Shown here: positions 11,596 through 20,784 of the stretch, one piece after another | Layout: the number at the start of each line of letters is the position of its first letter | Numbering within the stretch: position 1 is the first letter of the stretch | NCBI GenBank assembly: GCA_945643635.1 | Contig: CALZFC010000057.1 | Span: forward strand, 1,886,001-1,950,000 | Length of the DNA: 64,000 bases | Direction of reading: 5' to 3' | Source: Allodiplogaster sudhausi | Taxonomy: Eukaryota > Nematoda > Chromadorea > Rhabditida > Diplogasteridae | The notes under the pieces: generated by a model | Told to the model about the DNA's origin: nothing | Database searches by the model: none | Seen by the model: the letters and a program-made list of their open reading frames with translations, nothing else | Translations under genes and position numbers: made by a program

Positions 11596-12327
11596 ATGAT
11601 GCGACAACAACAACAACCAAACTTTATTCAACGTATTGAAAATGAATTGAATACACTTCTTACATCTTCATGTATTCTTGATGCTGAAGAAAAGATGCAT
11701 AGATATCGTGCTTTGCTGCAGCGTCTTACACAGTATATACATGGAAATACTGAAGGACCTGAAACAAATGTTGCATGGGAAGGTGAAGATGATAAAGCAA
11801 GTTCAGAACATAGTTTTAAAACTGCCATTCCCATTGTAAAAAAATCTATAGACGTTCCTCAATCTCCTGTTCCTGTGCAGCCTGTAAAACAAGTTGTTCA
11901 ACCAAATGGAACCCAAAATGTTCAACCGCAGACAACGCCAATAGCTCAGACATCGCAACCAGAACAAAATTTCTTAAAGACACTTCAATTTTCAAACATT
12001 AAAAGAAAGGCTGCAACACTTGTCAATCATTTAATTGCAAATTCTTCAGAATTCCCAGTTATTAAAGACAAGATTTCACTTGGACAAAACGAGTACGATA
12101 TAGCTTCACTGATTGAAGACTTTTCCAGTCAGTGGCGTACACGTTCTGATCCGGTTCAAGGCGCGAAAGAATTTGGGGCAGCCCTAAAAAGAACCAAGTT
12201 TTCACCTTTAATGTTGGGTAATAGTGCCCGTGCGGATCTTGTCGAGTTTCGTGGCACCAACTTTGCAGTTACCCTTTGGCCAACGCAATACAATGGAAGA
12301 ACTAGAAAAAATTTAAACCGACATTAG
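11596..12327 (+). CDS. Conserved Polinton protein of unknown function
   Basis: An intact frame of about 243 residues starts M-M-R-Q-Q-Q-Q. The N-terminal part (1-55) looks helical, the middle (60-130) is Pro/Gln/Thr-rich and probably disordered, and the C-terminal ~90 residues form a compact region with the pattern K-R-K-A..L-V-N-H-L followed by D-I-A-S-L-I-E-D. This order resembles the hypothetical protein placed beside the integrase in many Polintons. No catalytic motif is visible. Its end overlaps the start of the integrase frame by 35 bp. Confidence 0.6.
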   Translation: MMRQQQQPNFIQRIENELNTLLTSSCILDAEEKMHRYRALLQRLTQYIHGNTEGPETNVAWEGEDDKASSEHSFKTAIPIVKKSIDVPQSPVPVQPVKQVVQPNGTQNVQPQTTPIAQTSQPEQNFLKTLQFSNIKRKAATLVNHLIANSSEFPVIKDKISLGQNEYDIASLIEDFSSQWRTRSDPVQGAKEFGAALKRTKFSPLMLGNSARADLVEFRGTNFAVTLWPTQYNGRTRKNLNRH

Positions 12328-13381
12328 TAGCTATGGCGGATACAGTGGTGTTCGTCGTCTTTATGAAGCTGCCCGAAAGAAAGGATTAAAAGTTAAACTT
12401 GGAGACGTTAAAGCGTTTCTACATAAACAGTCTACATATACTACCCATTTTCCCAGATTGAATCGAACAAAAACAAGTAAGACACAGTGTACATGGATTG
12501 ATAGCGACCACCAAGCAGACCTTGCCATAATGGCCGATCTTAAGCGTCACAATTCCGGCTATACTTGCATTCTTGTTGTTGTTGATGTCTTATCTCGATT
12601 TGTAATGTGTGAGCCTCTTTTAAATAAAAGTGGTGCTGAAACAACAAAGGCTTACGAACGTATAATTAAAACTTCTGGACGTTCCCCTTTTCGTCTTTAT
12701 ACTGATGCAGGGAAAGAATTTTTAAATTCCAACTTTAAACGTTTGTTAGAACACAACGAAATTGAACATCGTATTCCAAAGAACCATAATGTAAAGTGTG
12801 CACTTGCAGAAAATACAATACGTAGACTAAAGACAAGACTATACCGTTATTTTTCCGAACATAATACATATCGTTGGTTGGATGTTTTACAAGATGCTTC
12901 CAAAGCACTAAACGATTCACCAATTTCTTCTATTGGTGGCATTGCACCGTCCTCCGTAAATGCAACAAATGCAGAATTTGTTTGGCAAACTCTTTATGCA
13001 GAGGACAAACAACTCATGGCCAAGCATCGCTATGCACCAGGCGATACTATGCGTCTTTCTCGTCTTCGCGGTGATTTTACAAAGGGATATAAGATTACTT
13101 TTACCCTGGAAATATTCCGCATAAAAAAGTGTCTGTTCAAGGACCCACCCGCGTACATTATTGAAGATTTGAACGGCGAGGAAATTGATAGTATTGTCTA
13201 CGAGCGTGAACTCGTTTCACACATTACTTCGCCCGACGACGAGTATAAAATTGAACGTGTACTTGCAGCAAGATCACGCTCGGGCAAGGAGGAAATATTC
13301 GTACGTTTACTTGGTTACCCACCTTCATTTGATTCTTGGATCGATGCAAAACATGCTAGAAAAGTTGTCACCCGCCCCTGA
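12293..13381 (+). pseudogene. Polinton retroviral-type integrase, nonsense codon near the start
   Basis: Polinton integrases insert the element using a retroviral DDE core. Starting from ATG 12293, the frame meets TAA at 12314-12316 (codon 8) and is then open to 13381 in the same frame, with family-like sequence on both sides of the stop. Catalytic residues are visible: Asp in Q-A-D-L-A (~12520), Asp in Y-T-D-A-G-K-E-F (~12700) and Glu in A-E-N-T-I-R-R-L-K (~12808). The C-terminus (Y-K-I-E-R-V-L to S-W-I-D-A, ~13240-13345) reads as a chromodomain. No other in-frame ATG precedes the catalytic core, so this copy probably makes no integrase unless the stop is read through. Confidence 0.85.
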
Positions 13382-13622
13382 CGAAACTAGAAGTGCTTCC
13401 TGGCATTGTGGTGAGGTGTCGTGTTCACGTGCTCTGTTTGTCTACATTGCACAAGTAATACTTATTTATACAGTTGTTCTAGTGTCGATATATAATCTAA
13501 CTTTTGGCACACGTAACGACGACAATAAACTTTGGATTGTAACCCTTTCCTCGTGTATTGGCTATCTTCTTCCTTCCCCAACCATTCCAAGTCGTCGTTA
13601 TAGCACACATCCACCCGTCTAA
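13344..13622 (+). CDS. Small two-helix membrane protein of the Polinton
   Basis: The 92-residue frame overlaps the integrase C-terminus. There are two in-frame ATGs at 13344 and 13353, and either could start it. A hydrophobic helix follows C-S-R (A-L-F-V-Y-I-A-Q-V-I-L-I-Y), and a second begins L-W-I-V-T-L-S-S and ends G-Y-L-L-P-S-P. Small proteins with this layout are conserved in Polintons and related adintoviruses; the function is unknown. The next gene starts 3 bp after its stop. Confidence 0.65.
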   Translation: MQNMLEKLSPAPDETRSASWHCGEVSCSRALFVYIAQVILIYTVVLVSIYNLTFGTRNDDNKLWIVTLSSCIGYLLPSPTIPSRRYSTHPPV

Positions 13623-13624
13623 AA

Positions 13625-14424
13625 ATGAATAACAATGATGACTTTTATGTTTACTTGACACATGAAGGAGATAAAATTGGTGAATTTCGTATTCGTCTTC
13701 CTGGTCCTTTGCATTTAAATCAGACTATGAGGTTGCAATGACTGAAATTATTTACCCCAACACTTATGACAGAATTACTACAAAACAAGAAAAGGACGAC
13801 TTTAACGAGAACAATATTATTCTAGAGTATTTTGATAAGACAAACAAGGGGGAAAGCATTCGCACTGTTGTAACCATCCCCCCGAATTCATACGAAAAGG
13901 TTGAAGATTTAATTTCTTTAATTAATGTGGAAGTAGCCACCTCGTACAACCTTACAAATAAGAAAGATATTACCAACGACTTTATCACATACAATAGCAT
14001 TACACGAAAGTGTACCATCACACAACCTGAAGATGTTTACGCAGTTAGCATGTCGAAAAAAATTGATTATTTACTTGGTCTGGCCACAAGACTTGTTGGC
14101 TATTCAGATGGACAATATGTCGGAAAACATTCCGTACACATTGCAAAAGATATATTTTACATTTACACGAATATCATCGAAAACCAAATTGTTTCCAATG
14201 TTCTTAGTCCTCTACTTAAAGTGCTTACGGTTGAAGGAAGCCCTGGTGACAATATTTATTCTGCCTTTTTCCGCCCCCAATACCTTCCAATAAAGTCTCG
14301 ATACGTTGACTCGATTCACATTAGTATAAAAAACGATCAGGACGAGGTTGTTAACTTTCATTCTGGCACCGTTTGCATTCAACTTCACTTTCGTTCACGT
14401 CGCCACGCCTTCCGATTGCAATAA
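13625..14424 (+). pseudogene. Penton-like minor capsid protein, frameshifted
   Basis: Polinton minor capsid (single jelly-roll, penton-like) proteins sit at capsid vertices. The first part runs from ATG 13625 (M-N-N-N-D-D-F-Y-V-Y-L) to about 13725, then goes out of frame to a nearby stop. The frame containing E-V-A-M-T-E-I-I-Y-P continues from there to 14424. The 'E-V-A-x-x-E-I-x-Y-P' signature is typical of the family N-terminus. An ATG at 13738 could give an N-terminally truncated 228-residue product. A single base change or an assembly error could account for the break. Confidence 0.75.
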
Positions 14425-14433
14425 TAATAAAAA

Positions 14434-14931
14434 ATGCATGTCACATATGACCCCGATAATTCCATTGACTGGCATGCCGTCTTCTTGGAACAAGCACGCC
14501 AACGTGGCAGTGGTTTCCGTGGTATTCCTTATCAGCGTGGTGGTAGTGGTGTTGGTGGTGTCCTCTCGAAACTCTTTAACTTCATTTTGCCGCTTACTCG
14601 TAGCGCCGGACGATCAATCCTCACTGAAGCACTTAACGCTAGTGCCAACGTCGTCGACGACGTTTCTTCCGGAAAACCATTAGAAGAAAGTTTTCGTGTA
14701 CATGGGCCTCAAGCATATCGTTCCCTTGTTAATCGAGCTACTTCTGCATTGCAAGGTGGTACTGGTTCTCGTGTCCGCCGACAAATTTCAAAGAATAGAA
14801 AGACACAAAGGAAAAACACAAAGAAACGTAAACCTAAAAGAAAGACATCTAGAAAGGGACGTCATTCAGTCGTTCGAAAACGTCGGTCGCGACCTGTTGT
14901 TCCCAAATTTCCCAGTGATATATTTACGTAA
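14434..14931 (+). CDS. Basic core-like protein of the Polinton
   Basis: The intact 165-residue frame starts M-H-V-T-Y-D-P. The N-terminal half is Gly-rich with Q-A-R-Q-R-G-S-G-F-R-G. Residues ~110-160 are extremely basic (K-K-R-K-P-K-R-K-T-S-R-K), as expected for a DNA-condensing or nuclear-localised core protein comparable to adenovirus core proteins. The assignment rests on position (between penton and major capsid genes) and composition. Its TAA stop shares a base with the next ATG (TAATG). Confidence 0.65.
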   Translation: MHVTYDPDNSIDWHAVFLEQARQRGSGFRGIPYQRGGSGVGGVLSKLFNFILPLTRSAGRSILTEALNASANVVDDVSSGKPLEESFRVHGPQAYRSLVNRATSALQGGTGSRVRRQISKNRKTQRKNTKKRKPKRKTSRKGRHSVVRKRRSRPVVPKFPSDIFT

Positions 14932-16209
14932 TGGTTGGTAAATTAATAGATTCCAAATCGCCACCCTCAACTCGTAGTGAACTTTCCCTTTTTGACATTC
15001 CTTCAACACAAGTTGCCTTTGATTCTGCTCGATGGCTTTCAATTCCAACAAGCACATCTATTAACAACACTGGACCTTTTACTTTTAATATTGTTGACTC
15101 GAGACATTTCTTGCAGGTCAGCAAGTGTTACATTGCGTTTAAACTAAAGCTTGTTCATAATGATACCACAAAGGTGTCAAAGTATGCATTAATAAACTAT
15201 ATCGGTGGAACGTTTTTTGATCAAGTCAACTTGCAAATCAGTAACCAACAAATATTCGAATGTAGTCAGTATGCATACAAGGCGTACCTCGAGACGCTTT
15301 TGACACATAGTACAGATCGAAAGTTTGGCATACTTCAAGCGGCTGGTTATTTTGAAGACAATGATGTTGGTCTTGATAGTGCAGATAATAAGGGGTATAA
15401 GAGCAGATTAGATGCAATTTCTTCAACGGGCGAATTGGACGTTGTTTCTCCAGTTCATATTGACCATTTCACAACTGATCGACTGCTTTTAAACGTTCAG
15501 TTTACCTTCCATCGCAATAGCGATGCCTTTGTGCTAGAAAGCATCACCAAATGGTGCAAAAATTGAGGTCGTCTCTATGAAACTTCTTATTAGTGCTGTT
15601 GATGTGATCAGTTCTGTTAATCTTGCCCTTGAGCAAACCCTCCTATCCTATCCTGCACGATATCCCTATCGACGTACCAGAGTACGCGTTGTCTCTGTAC
15701 CGGGTGGTCGCTTTGATTTTCCCTTCTCTACAATCTTTACAGATTTAATTCCTCGCCGTATTATTATTGGCTGCATTGACCAAAATGCCTATGAGGGTAG
15801 TGTTTCACATTCCCCCTTTAATTTCCAAAGCTTTAACATTTCGGAAGTATGTATAGATGCTGGTGGTGTAACTTTTCCTGCACAACCACAAAAGATAAAT
15901 TTCAAAACTAATTCTTTCGCTGAAGCTTTCGTCATGTTTTACGAGAACATTGGTGCTGTTGGTGAAAATCGTGACTTGGCAATAGGATACAAAATGTACA
16001 AGAAAGGCTTTTCTTTATTTGCTTTTAATCTTTCATCAACGGACACTAACGCAGACTTTGAACTAGTGCGTAGTGGTACAACACAATTATCGATGCGTTT
16101 TTCCGAGAAAACACCCGACAATGGTCTTCAACTCGTGATTTATGCTGAATATGATGGTCTTTACCAAATTGATCATTTTCGTCATGTTTTTAATGATCAA
16201 CAGGCATAA
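14931..16209 (+). pseudogene. Major capsid protein (double jelly-roll type), one frameshift
   Basis: The frame from ATG 14931 (M-V-G-K-L-I-D-S-K, then S-E-L-S-L-F-D-I-P-S-T-Q) is open to 15566, and the continuation lies in the next frame to 16209. The switch occurs near 15550. Together they span about 425 codons, in the range of Polinton major capsid proteins. S-L-F-x-x-P-x-T-Q and the F-N-I-V-D-S-R-H-F-L-Q-V-S-K stretch fit the family N-terminal jelly roll. Only this single shift separates the two halves, so either a recent mutation or a sequencing error is possible. Confidence 0.8.
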
Positions 16210-16651
16210 TGGTTAATTCCGAGTCGCGTTCCACTCTCCGTCTTCATCTACTTTACTTGTGGAATTCGAATCGAGGATGATACCGTTTTGTCCGCCGCGG
16301 AAATTGACACCATCGATAGCACACTACGAAGACGCCGCATATTTACCTCTCATCTTGGCCCCAACAATTTCCTGTTGGAGCGTGCTCGCATCGTCCCCGG
16401 CACCAACGCTTCTACTCGAATCACTGTCAGACTGACAGTGGAAGGTCGTCACAGTACATTGGGTGTGAGACCTGTCAAGGTTTGGCTAAAGGTTAGAATA
16501 TTTATTTATCATTTATCTGACAATTATAACTTTTGTTCAGGATTATTTTTCTTGTCAACATGGTGTCCAAGTGCGTGCGATGAAGCTGCCACTGGTATCG
16601 GCATCCAACGGAACTCTTTTTCCAATTGAGCTGCTTGCAGTTGAAATTTGA
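16210..16651 (+). pseudogene. Argonaute PAZ-domain fragment carried in the Polinton
   Basis: Two exons (16210-16491 and 16541-16651) join in phase across a 49-bp intron (gttaga..ttcag) and encode about 130 residues. The region around the junction reads V-K-V-W-L-K|D-Y-F, followed by K-L-P-L-V and L-F-P-I-E-L-L-A-V-E. This is the pattern at the end of the Argonaute PAZ domain (x-Y-F...P-x-L-P...P-x-E). The protein then stops, so MID and PIWI domains are absent. There is no ATG in this frame, which begins directly after, and in frame with, the capsid TAA stop. It is more GC-rich than its neighbours. I infer a captured host fragment; a divergent unrelated protein cannot be excluded. Confidence 0.6.
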
Positions 16652-16673
16652 TTGTATATCATATTCTCGCGCA

Positions 16674-17180
16674 ATGAATATTTTCCCATTAACAAATGTA
16701 GAAATAAATAATTTCTTGGAAACTTGTTCTACAACACGTGTCTATTATCTTCTAAGTTTCCCTTGTGATACAAAACTTGTCCTACCAGAACGTAGACCCG
16801 TGTGTATTGTTTGGAATACAGGAGATTCTCATAGTACAGGTGAACACTGGGTTGCCTTATATGTAAACGCTACTAATTCTGCTGAATACTATGATTCAAC
16901 AGCAAGTAAGCCCCCCGAATTGCTTGCCAAATTACTTGAACAATTTTCACATGTTCAATATTTTCCTCATCGGGTTCAAAGTACAACTAGTGTAGTTTGT
17001 GGTCATTACTGTCTATTCTTTCTTTATTTACGTTGTCGTGGAAATAAAATGAATACTATTGCGAAATATTTTAGTACACGTCATTACGTCATGAATGACG
17101 AAATAGTTATTCGCTGGTTTATGACTCATCTTATGCAGTGTATAAAAGCCCCCCTTTCCAAAGTCATTGTTTCACTTTGA
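16674..17180 (+). CDS. Polinton adenain/Ulp1-type cysteine protease
   Basis: The intact 168-residue frame encodes the capsid-maturation protease family. The expected order of residues is present: His58 in G-E-H-W-V-A-L-Y, Asp74 in Y-Y-D-S, Gln102 in R-V-Q-S, and Cys109 in V-C-G-H-Y-C. The length matches small adenain-type proteases. I chose ATG 16674 because it precedes a family-like N-terminus and the upstream in-frame sequence has no ATG. Confidence 0.85.
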   Translation: MNIFPLTNVEINNFLETCSTTRVYYLLSFPCDTKLVLPERRPVCIVWNTGDSHSTGEHWVALYVNATNSAEYYDSTASKPPELLAKLLEQFSHVQYFPHRVQSTTSVVCGHYCLFFLYLRCRGNKMNTIAKYFSTRHYVMNDEIVIRWFMTHLMQCIKAPLSKVIVSL

Positions 17181-17184
17181 CACG

Positions 17185-17259
17185 ATGACTGCTGGTGATC
17201 GAAAGGCAGCCTCTCCTGCTTCTGCACCTGCTGCAACTAGTACAACTATTGAATCTTAA
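17185..17259 (+). CDS. Very short Ala/Ser/Thr-rich frame before the zinc-finger gene
   Basis: ATG 17185 opens a 24-codon frame ending TAA 17257-17259. It is in frame with the zinc-finger gene that starts at 17281. It may be an upstream ORF, or the original N-terminus of that gene cut off by a stop. No motif is seen. Confidence 0.35.
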   Translation: MTAGDRKAASPASAPAATSTTIES

Positions 17260-17280
17260 GGAAAGAACATTGCTGTAACA

Positions 17281-17514
17281 ATGTCTGTTCCTTCGGTAGA
17301 ATCCAATATCGAGAAAAAGCCTTTTAACTGCGAAGATTGCGGAAATGTTTTCTCGACTGGTTTTAATCTGCGTCGACACATTAAGCGTGCTCACAGTGGT
17401 GACGAAATTTATCAGCCACGTCATGCACGTTACATTCGACCCCTTGGTACTATTCAACTTCTCACAGACGAATCTGATAATGTCTATGTGCAGTTCCGCC
17501 CCTTTGACGACTGA
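17281..17514 (+). CDS. Small single C2H2 zinc-finger protein
   Basis: The 77-residue frame has one C2H2 finger: F-N-C-E-D-C-G-N-V-F, then F-N-L-R-R-H-I-K-R-A-H (residues ~20-43). An acidic C-terminus follows. One finger alone suggests a protein- or nucleic-acid-binding accessory factor. It is not among the core Polinton genes and is probably an accessory cargo gene. Confidence 0.65.
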   Translation: MSVPSVESNIEKKPFNCEDCGNVFSTGFNLRRHIKRAHSGDEIYQPRHARYIRPLGTIQLLTDESDNVYVQFRPFDD

Positions 17515-17548
17515 GACAGTCATTACTTGAACAATTCAATCAGGTCAA

Positions 17549-18062
17549 ATGGTTCGTTCCCAGTCTTCTTCATCTTCATCTTCCTCGTCTTCCATTTCCT
17601 CGCAGTCAAAGACTTCGCGTAAAGAAAAGGTTTTGTTTAAAATTGAGTGTTTTTGAATTTTTTCTATATATCATTCATCTTCAGCTTCGTGAACGCAAAC
17701 GAAGGTTTACTGCGACTACAAAGGATGAACCTAAGGCAAAGGTATACTTTTCTCGTGCTTTTGCAATTTCACCATTTGTTATAAATTTGCAGAAGAGCTT
17801 CAAGGAACTCGTTGATGCCTTCCAACGTCCATCTCATGTAAGCAATCACGGACACCTTTTGAAAAGCCACCGATTCATCGTCATTGCCGTTTGCAATGTT
17901 TGTGCCAGGCTTAATGACACTACGACGAACAACATGACAAATATTCGTCTCTGCAATTCTTGTATCGTCGCCAACCAGAGAATCCAATCTGCAGTGTTTC
18001 ACAATGTCACCCTCAATAATATTCGTGAAAAATCTGTTCTCGAGAATTGTGCCTCATCGTGA
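17549..18062 (+). CDS. Small spliced protein with two CxxC pairs, next to the right TIR
   Basis: Three exons (17549-17629, 17685-17741, 17793-18062) are all in phase 0 with GT-AG introns and encode 135 residues. A Ser-rich N-terminus is followed by a basic segment (L-R-E-R-K-R-R-F) and a C-terminal domain with C-N-V-C and C-N-S-C, 25-30 residues apart, likely one zinc site. The gene ends 2 bp before the inverted repeat. The second intron (51 bp) has no stop, so retained-intron forms would also be open. Function unknown. Confidence 0.55.
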
Positions 18063-18064
18063 TT

Positions 18065-18861
18065 GTTATATATTGAATATGATAAAATGTGTAACGGAAT
18101 AAGTGTTGAGAAATTATACAAGGGTGAATAATTCACGAAGGGTTTTGGACTTAGGGAAAATATGTATCACTTCCACATACACGTTTGCATGTCCACATAT
18201 TCAGTTGAGAGTTGGCATGACGGCCGATTGGCTCATTGGTAGTGTGTTTGTTTTCAAATCGAAAGGCCCAGGTTCGACCCCCCCCCCCGGCAATATCAAT
18301 TGCTCTATTTATTCCGGACTTGTATTATTTCCACTTGCTGAAAAATATTATCCTCTTGGGTATAATCTGTGATCATGTGATGTATGATCACATTCCACAC
18401 GAATGTCTACATCTTCGCTTGCAAGTTGGTATGATGACCGAATAGCCCATTGGTAACGTTACTAGATACGAAGCAAGCGGCTCAGGTTCGATTCCTCTCA
18501 GTGTTCTGGACTTGTGATATTTCGACTAGCAGAAATCTTTACTTGGAAATAACCCCCTTGTGTGAGTGATGTGTGATCTCTGATGTATGATCACTTCAAC
18601 ATTGATCACTTCAACATGAATGTCTACATCTTGACTTGCTAGTTGGTATGATGGACGAATGGCCGATTGGTAACGCAGGGACTTACGACGTAAGCGACCC
18701 AGGTTCTTATCCGGTCGGGATCCTGGACTTGTGATATTTCGATTGACCAAGAACGAGGTGGAATGAATCCTGGACTTAGAAAAATAACGGTCGAAAATTT
18801 CAACGGGAGTTCTGGACTTAGAAAAATTTCGATTGACCAAGACGGTGAGCACTATCATCAT
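18065..18861 (-). repeat. Right terminal inverted repeat of the Polinton
   Basis: This is the inverted copy of 4108-5004. It contains a tandem series of three ~215-bp modules, each with tRNA-like Pol III box sequences, and only about 1.5 copies of the 42-bp unit. A short internal duplication ('gatcacttcaacat', 18590-18618) is absent from the left arm. Confidence 0.93.
18200..18725 (+). repeat. Three tandem tRNA-like modules in the right TIR
   Basis: A-box-like and B-box-like pairs occur three times: TGGCTCATTGGTAGTG with GGTTCGACCCC (18230-18281), TAGCCCATTGGTAACG with GGTTCGATTCC (18443-18495), and GGCCGATTGGTAACG with the degraded GGTTCTTATCC (18661-18712). Spacing is near 215 bp, with shared flanks ('tggtatgatg', 'ctggacttgtgatatttc'). 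They look like tRNA-derived SINE units now part of the inverted repeats. The folds are not good enough to call functional tRNAs. Confidence 0.6.
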
Positions 18862-18867
18862 GGCTGT
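18862..18867. repeat. Polinton target-site duplication, right (ggctgt)
   Basis: Identical to 4102-4107 and directly adjacent to the end of the right inverted repeat. Confidence 0.9.
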
Positions 18868-19277
18868 CAGAAAAAAATTCCAAAAGTTTGCTCGCTCGCC
18901 AAGAGGCTAATTGCAAGGAAATATTCGTAAAATACAATCGCGCGCTTTTCGCGTCAACCATGGAAGTCCGATGTGACACAGTGTGAGGAAGCAACAAGAA
19001 AAGAAGAAATGTGACTTATATAGAAAGCATTCACAGACGTACACATGATGAGAGAGGAAGAGAGAGACACAGAGAGAGAGAGATAGAGAGAGAGAGAAAG
19101 AGGAGGGAATACACGCAATAAAAGGGGTGCTTTTACTCCGCCGCTAAAGATTCCTTCTATACTGGAAGACGCAGAATTGTCAACGACTATGGCTTCTTAC
19201 TGGCAATTCCTTCTTCTTCTTCTTCGAGATGCATTCCTTTGCATGTCTGCTCCTCGATCTCTCGGTCTCCTTCTCTA

Positions 19278-19318
<41 letters not shown>

Positions 19319-19726
19319 TTTCTTTCTCATGTTGATGACAAGCGCTCAAACATTCTCATCTGGCGTTTTACTATCTCTTCCCTCTTGCATTACTTTCACC
19401 GACCGCTATTCTGTGTTTTTCTTCAATTTTTTTTTCACCTGTCTCGCTCGCTCGCTTTCTCTCTCCCTCTCTCTTTTCTCACTCTCTCGCTCTCTTTATC
19501 TTTCTCTATCTCTTTCTCTCTCTCTCTCCTTCTCTTTCTCTCTTCGTCTCCCTCACTATTTACATGGTTTAATTACTCCAAACATCGTCTTGGTTGCACC
19601 TGCTGCCCCAACAGGTTTGACAACCATTCGAATCACATCAACAATACAGAGCACAAAATCAGTAGGGCGATATTACTTTTTCAGCTGTTTGCACTCTTTT
19701 GACATGTGACACAGATATAGAGAGAG

Positions 19727-19764
<38 letters not shown>

Positions 19765-20059
19765 GAGAGGGAGGAAGAGACGAAGATGGATAGAAGGGGA
19801 AGGGAGGGGAAAATGGAGCCGGATAAATAACATTTAAAAAAGATATTTTTTTTATTTTGTAGAAATACTGAAAAGTGAATTCACGAAAGAGAGGAAACTT
19901 ATGTGCAAAAGTGTCGGGTTCCAATTGAGCAGCCAACAGGCATATGGAATCGGGGGTTTTATTTATAAATAAATATCTACATACAAAATAGTACATGTAT
20001 GCATGTATGTATATACATTCTGGAAACTTATTCATAAATATGTAGGTATAGAAATAGTT
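18868..20059. repeat. Intergenic, CT and GA tracts, no gene
   Basis: GA tract at 19055-19105, CT tracts at 19265-19320 and 19440-19550, GA tract at 19715-19775. Open frames across these tracts are low complexity. Nothing else is recognised in this stretch. Confidence 0.7.
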
Positions 20060-20420
20060 CTAATCGGGTAAATCATATCAAATATTTGGTTCATGATGCC
20101 TGATAACATTTGGTAGGCAGCAACTCAATTGGTACCCGTTACTTTTGTGCATCATGTTTTGCTCAAAAGCTATAAAAAAAAGGTCATTCCCTGTTGCCTA
20201 GATGGACTTTTCTAAATTATCTACCAAATGAACATTGGCCTAAAAATAAGTGCTTATGTACAATGTGGTAGGGTATGGCATGTCAAATGAGTTATGAGAT
20301 TTAAAATGAAATTTAAATAAATATATTAGTATGTAAGCGATCTCAGTCAGCTGATTGTGAGAAGAGACACGATTGGCAAGCTCAATCTTAAGATGATCCA
20401 AGATTGTGTTCTCTTTTCTG
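20060..20420. repeat. Dispersed repeat R1, copy b (partial)
   Basis: This shares 'catatcaaat', 'tttggtaggcagca', 'ggtacccg', 'ttttgtgcatcatgtttt' and 'agacacgattggcaagctcaatct' with 26905-27170 and, more distantly, with 1360-1670 and 23420-23720. It is non-coding. Confidence 0.65.
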
Positions 20421-20514
20421 ACAGCCAGAAATAGTGCTTATGGAAGAAAAAAGGAAAAAAAAATGCTAACGATTGCTAGGGAAAGTTGATGCTAGTGAAA
20501 GTACATATGTATGT

Positions 20515-20740
20515 GGCTTGCGATCAGAGGAACATGATTAGAGAAGAAGTATTGTGAGGTAGAGGTTGTGAGAGAGCAAGACAGGAAGTAGAGATCATGC
20601 GGGATCGAGAGAGAGAGAGAGTGATCAAGAAAGAGAGAAAGAGAGACAGACAGAGAGAGGCGGAGAGAGAGAGAGAGGTTTAACGAAACAGGAGAAGTCG
20701 GTTGATCTTCGGCCGCGCCAAAGTGTGAGCCAAAGTTGTT
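20515..20740. repeat. Dispersed repeat R2, copy a
   Basis: The segment has 'atcatgcgggatcgagagag', a GA tract and 'ttgatcttcggc.gcgccaaagtg'. The same order recurs at 27235-27490 and, once per unit, in the tandem units (28580-28830, 40265-40510, 42790-43030). Confidence 0.65.
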
Positions 20741-20784
20741 ATGAGCGGATTCTGAAGCAGACGTCAAAAATATGTTGTTTTCCG

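Larger units (their letters stand above)
4108..18861 (+). mobile_element. Maverick/Polinton virus-like DNA transposon, 14,754 bp, decayed
   Basis: The element starts ATGATGATAGTGC and ends with its reverse complement, and is flanked by a 6-bp duplication. Inside are the diagnostic Polinton genes on one strand: protein-primed polymerase B, FtsK/HerA-type packaging ATPase, retroviral-type integrase with a C-terminal chromodomain, adenain-type cysteine protease, and penton-like and double-jelly-roll capsid proteins. It also carries a PAZ-domain fragment and small zinc-binding genes. Polymerase, integrase, penton, major capsid and one small gene are interrupted, so this copy is unlikely to move or form particles on its own. 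The polymerase is GC-rich with many introns, while the structural genes are AT-rich and intronless. Confidence 0.95.

Noticed and set aside
18220..18500. Functional tRNA genes in the Polinton TIR
   Set aside because: Box sequences are present, but the stems do not pair well enough and the units are tandem and repeated in both arms, so they are treated as tRNA-derived repeats.
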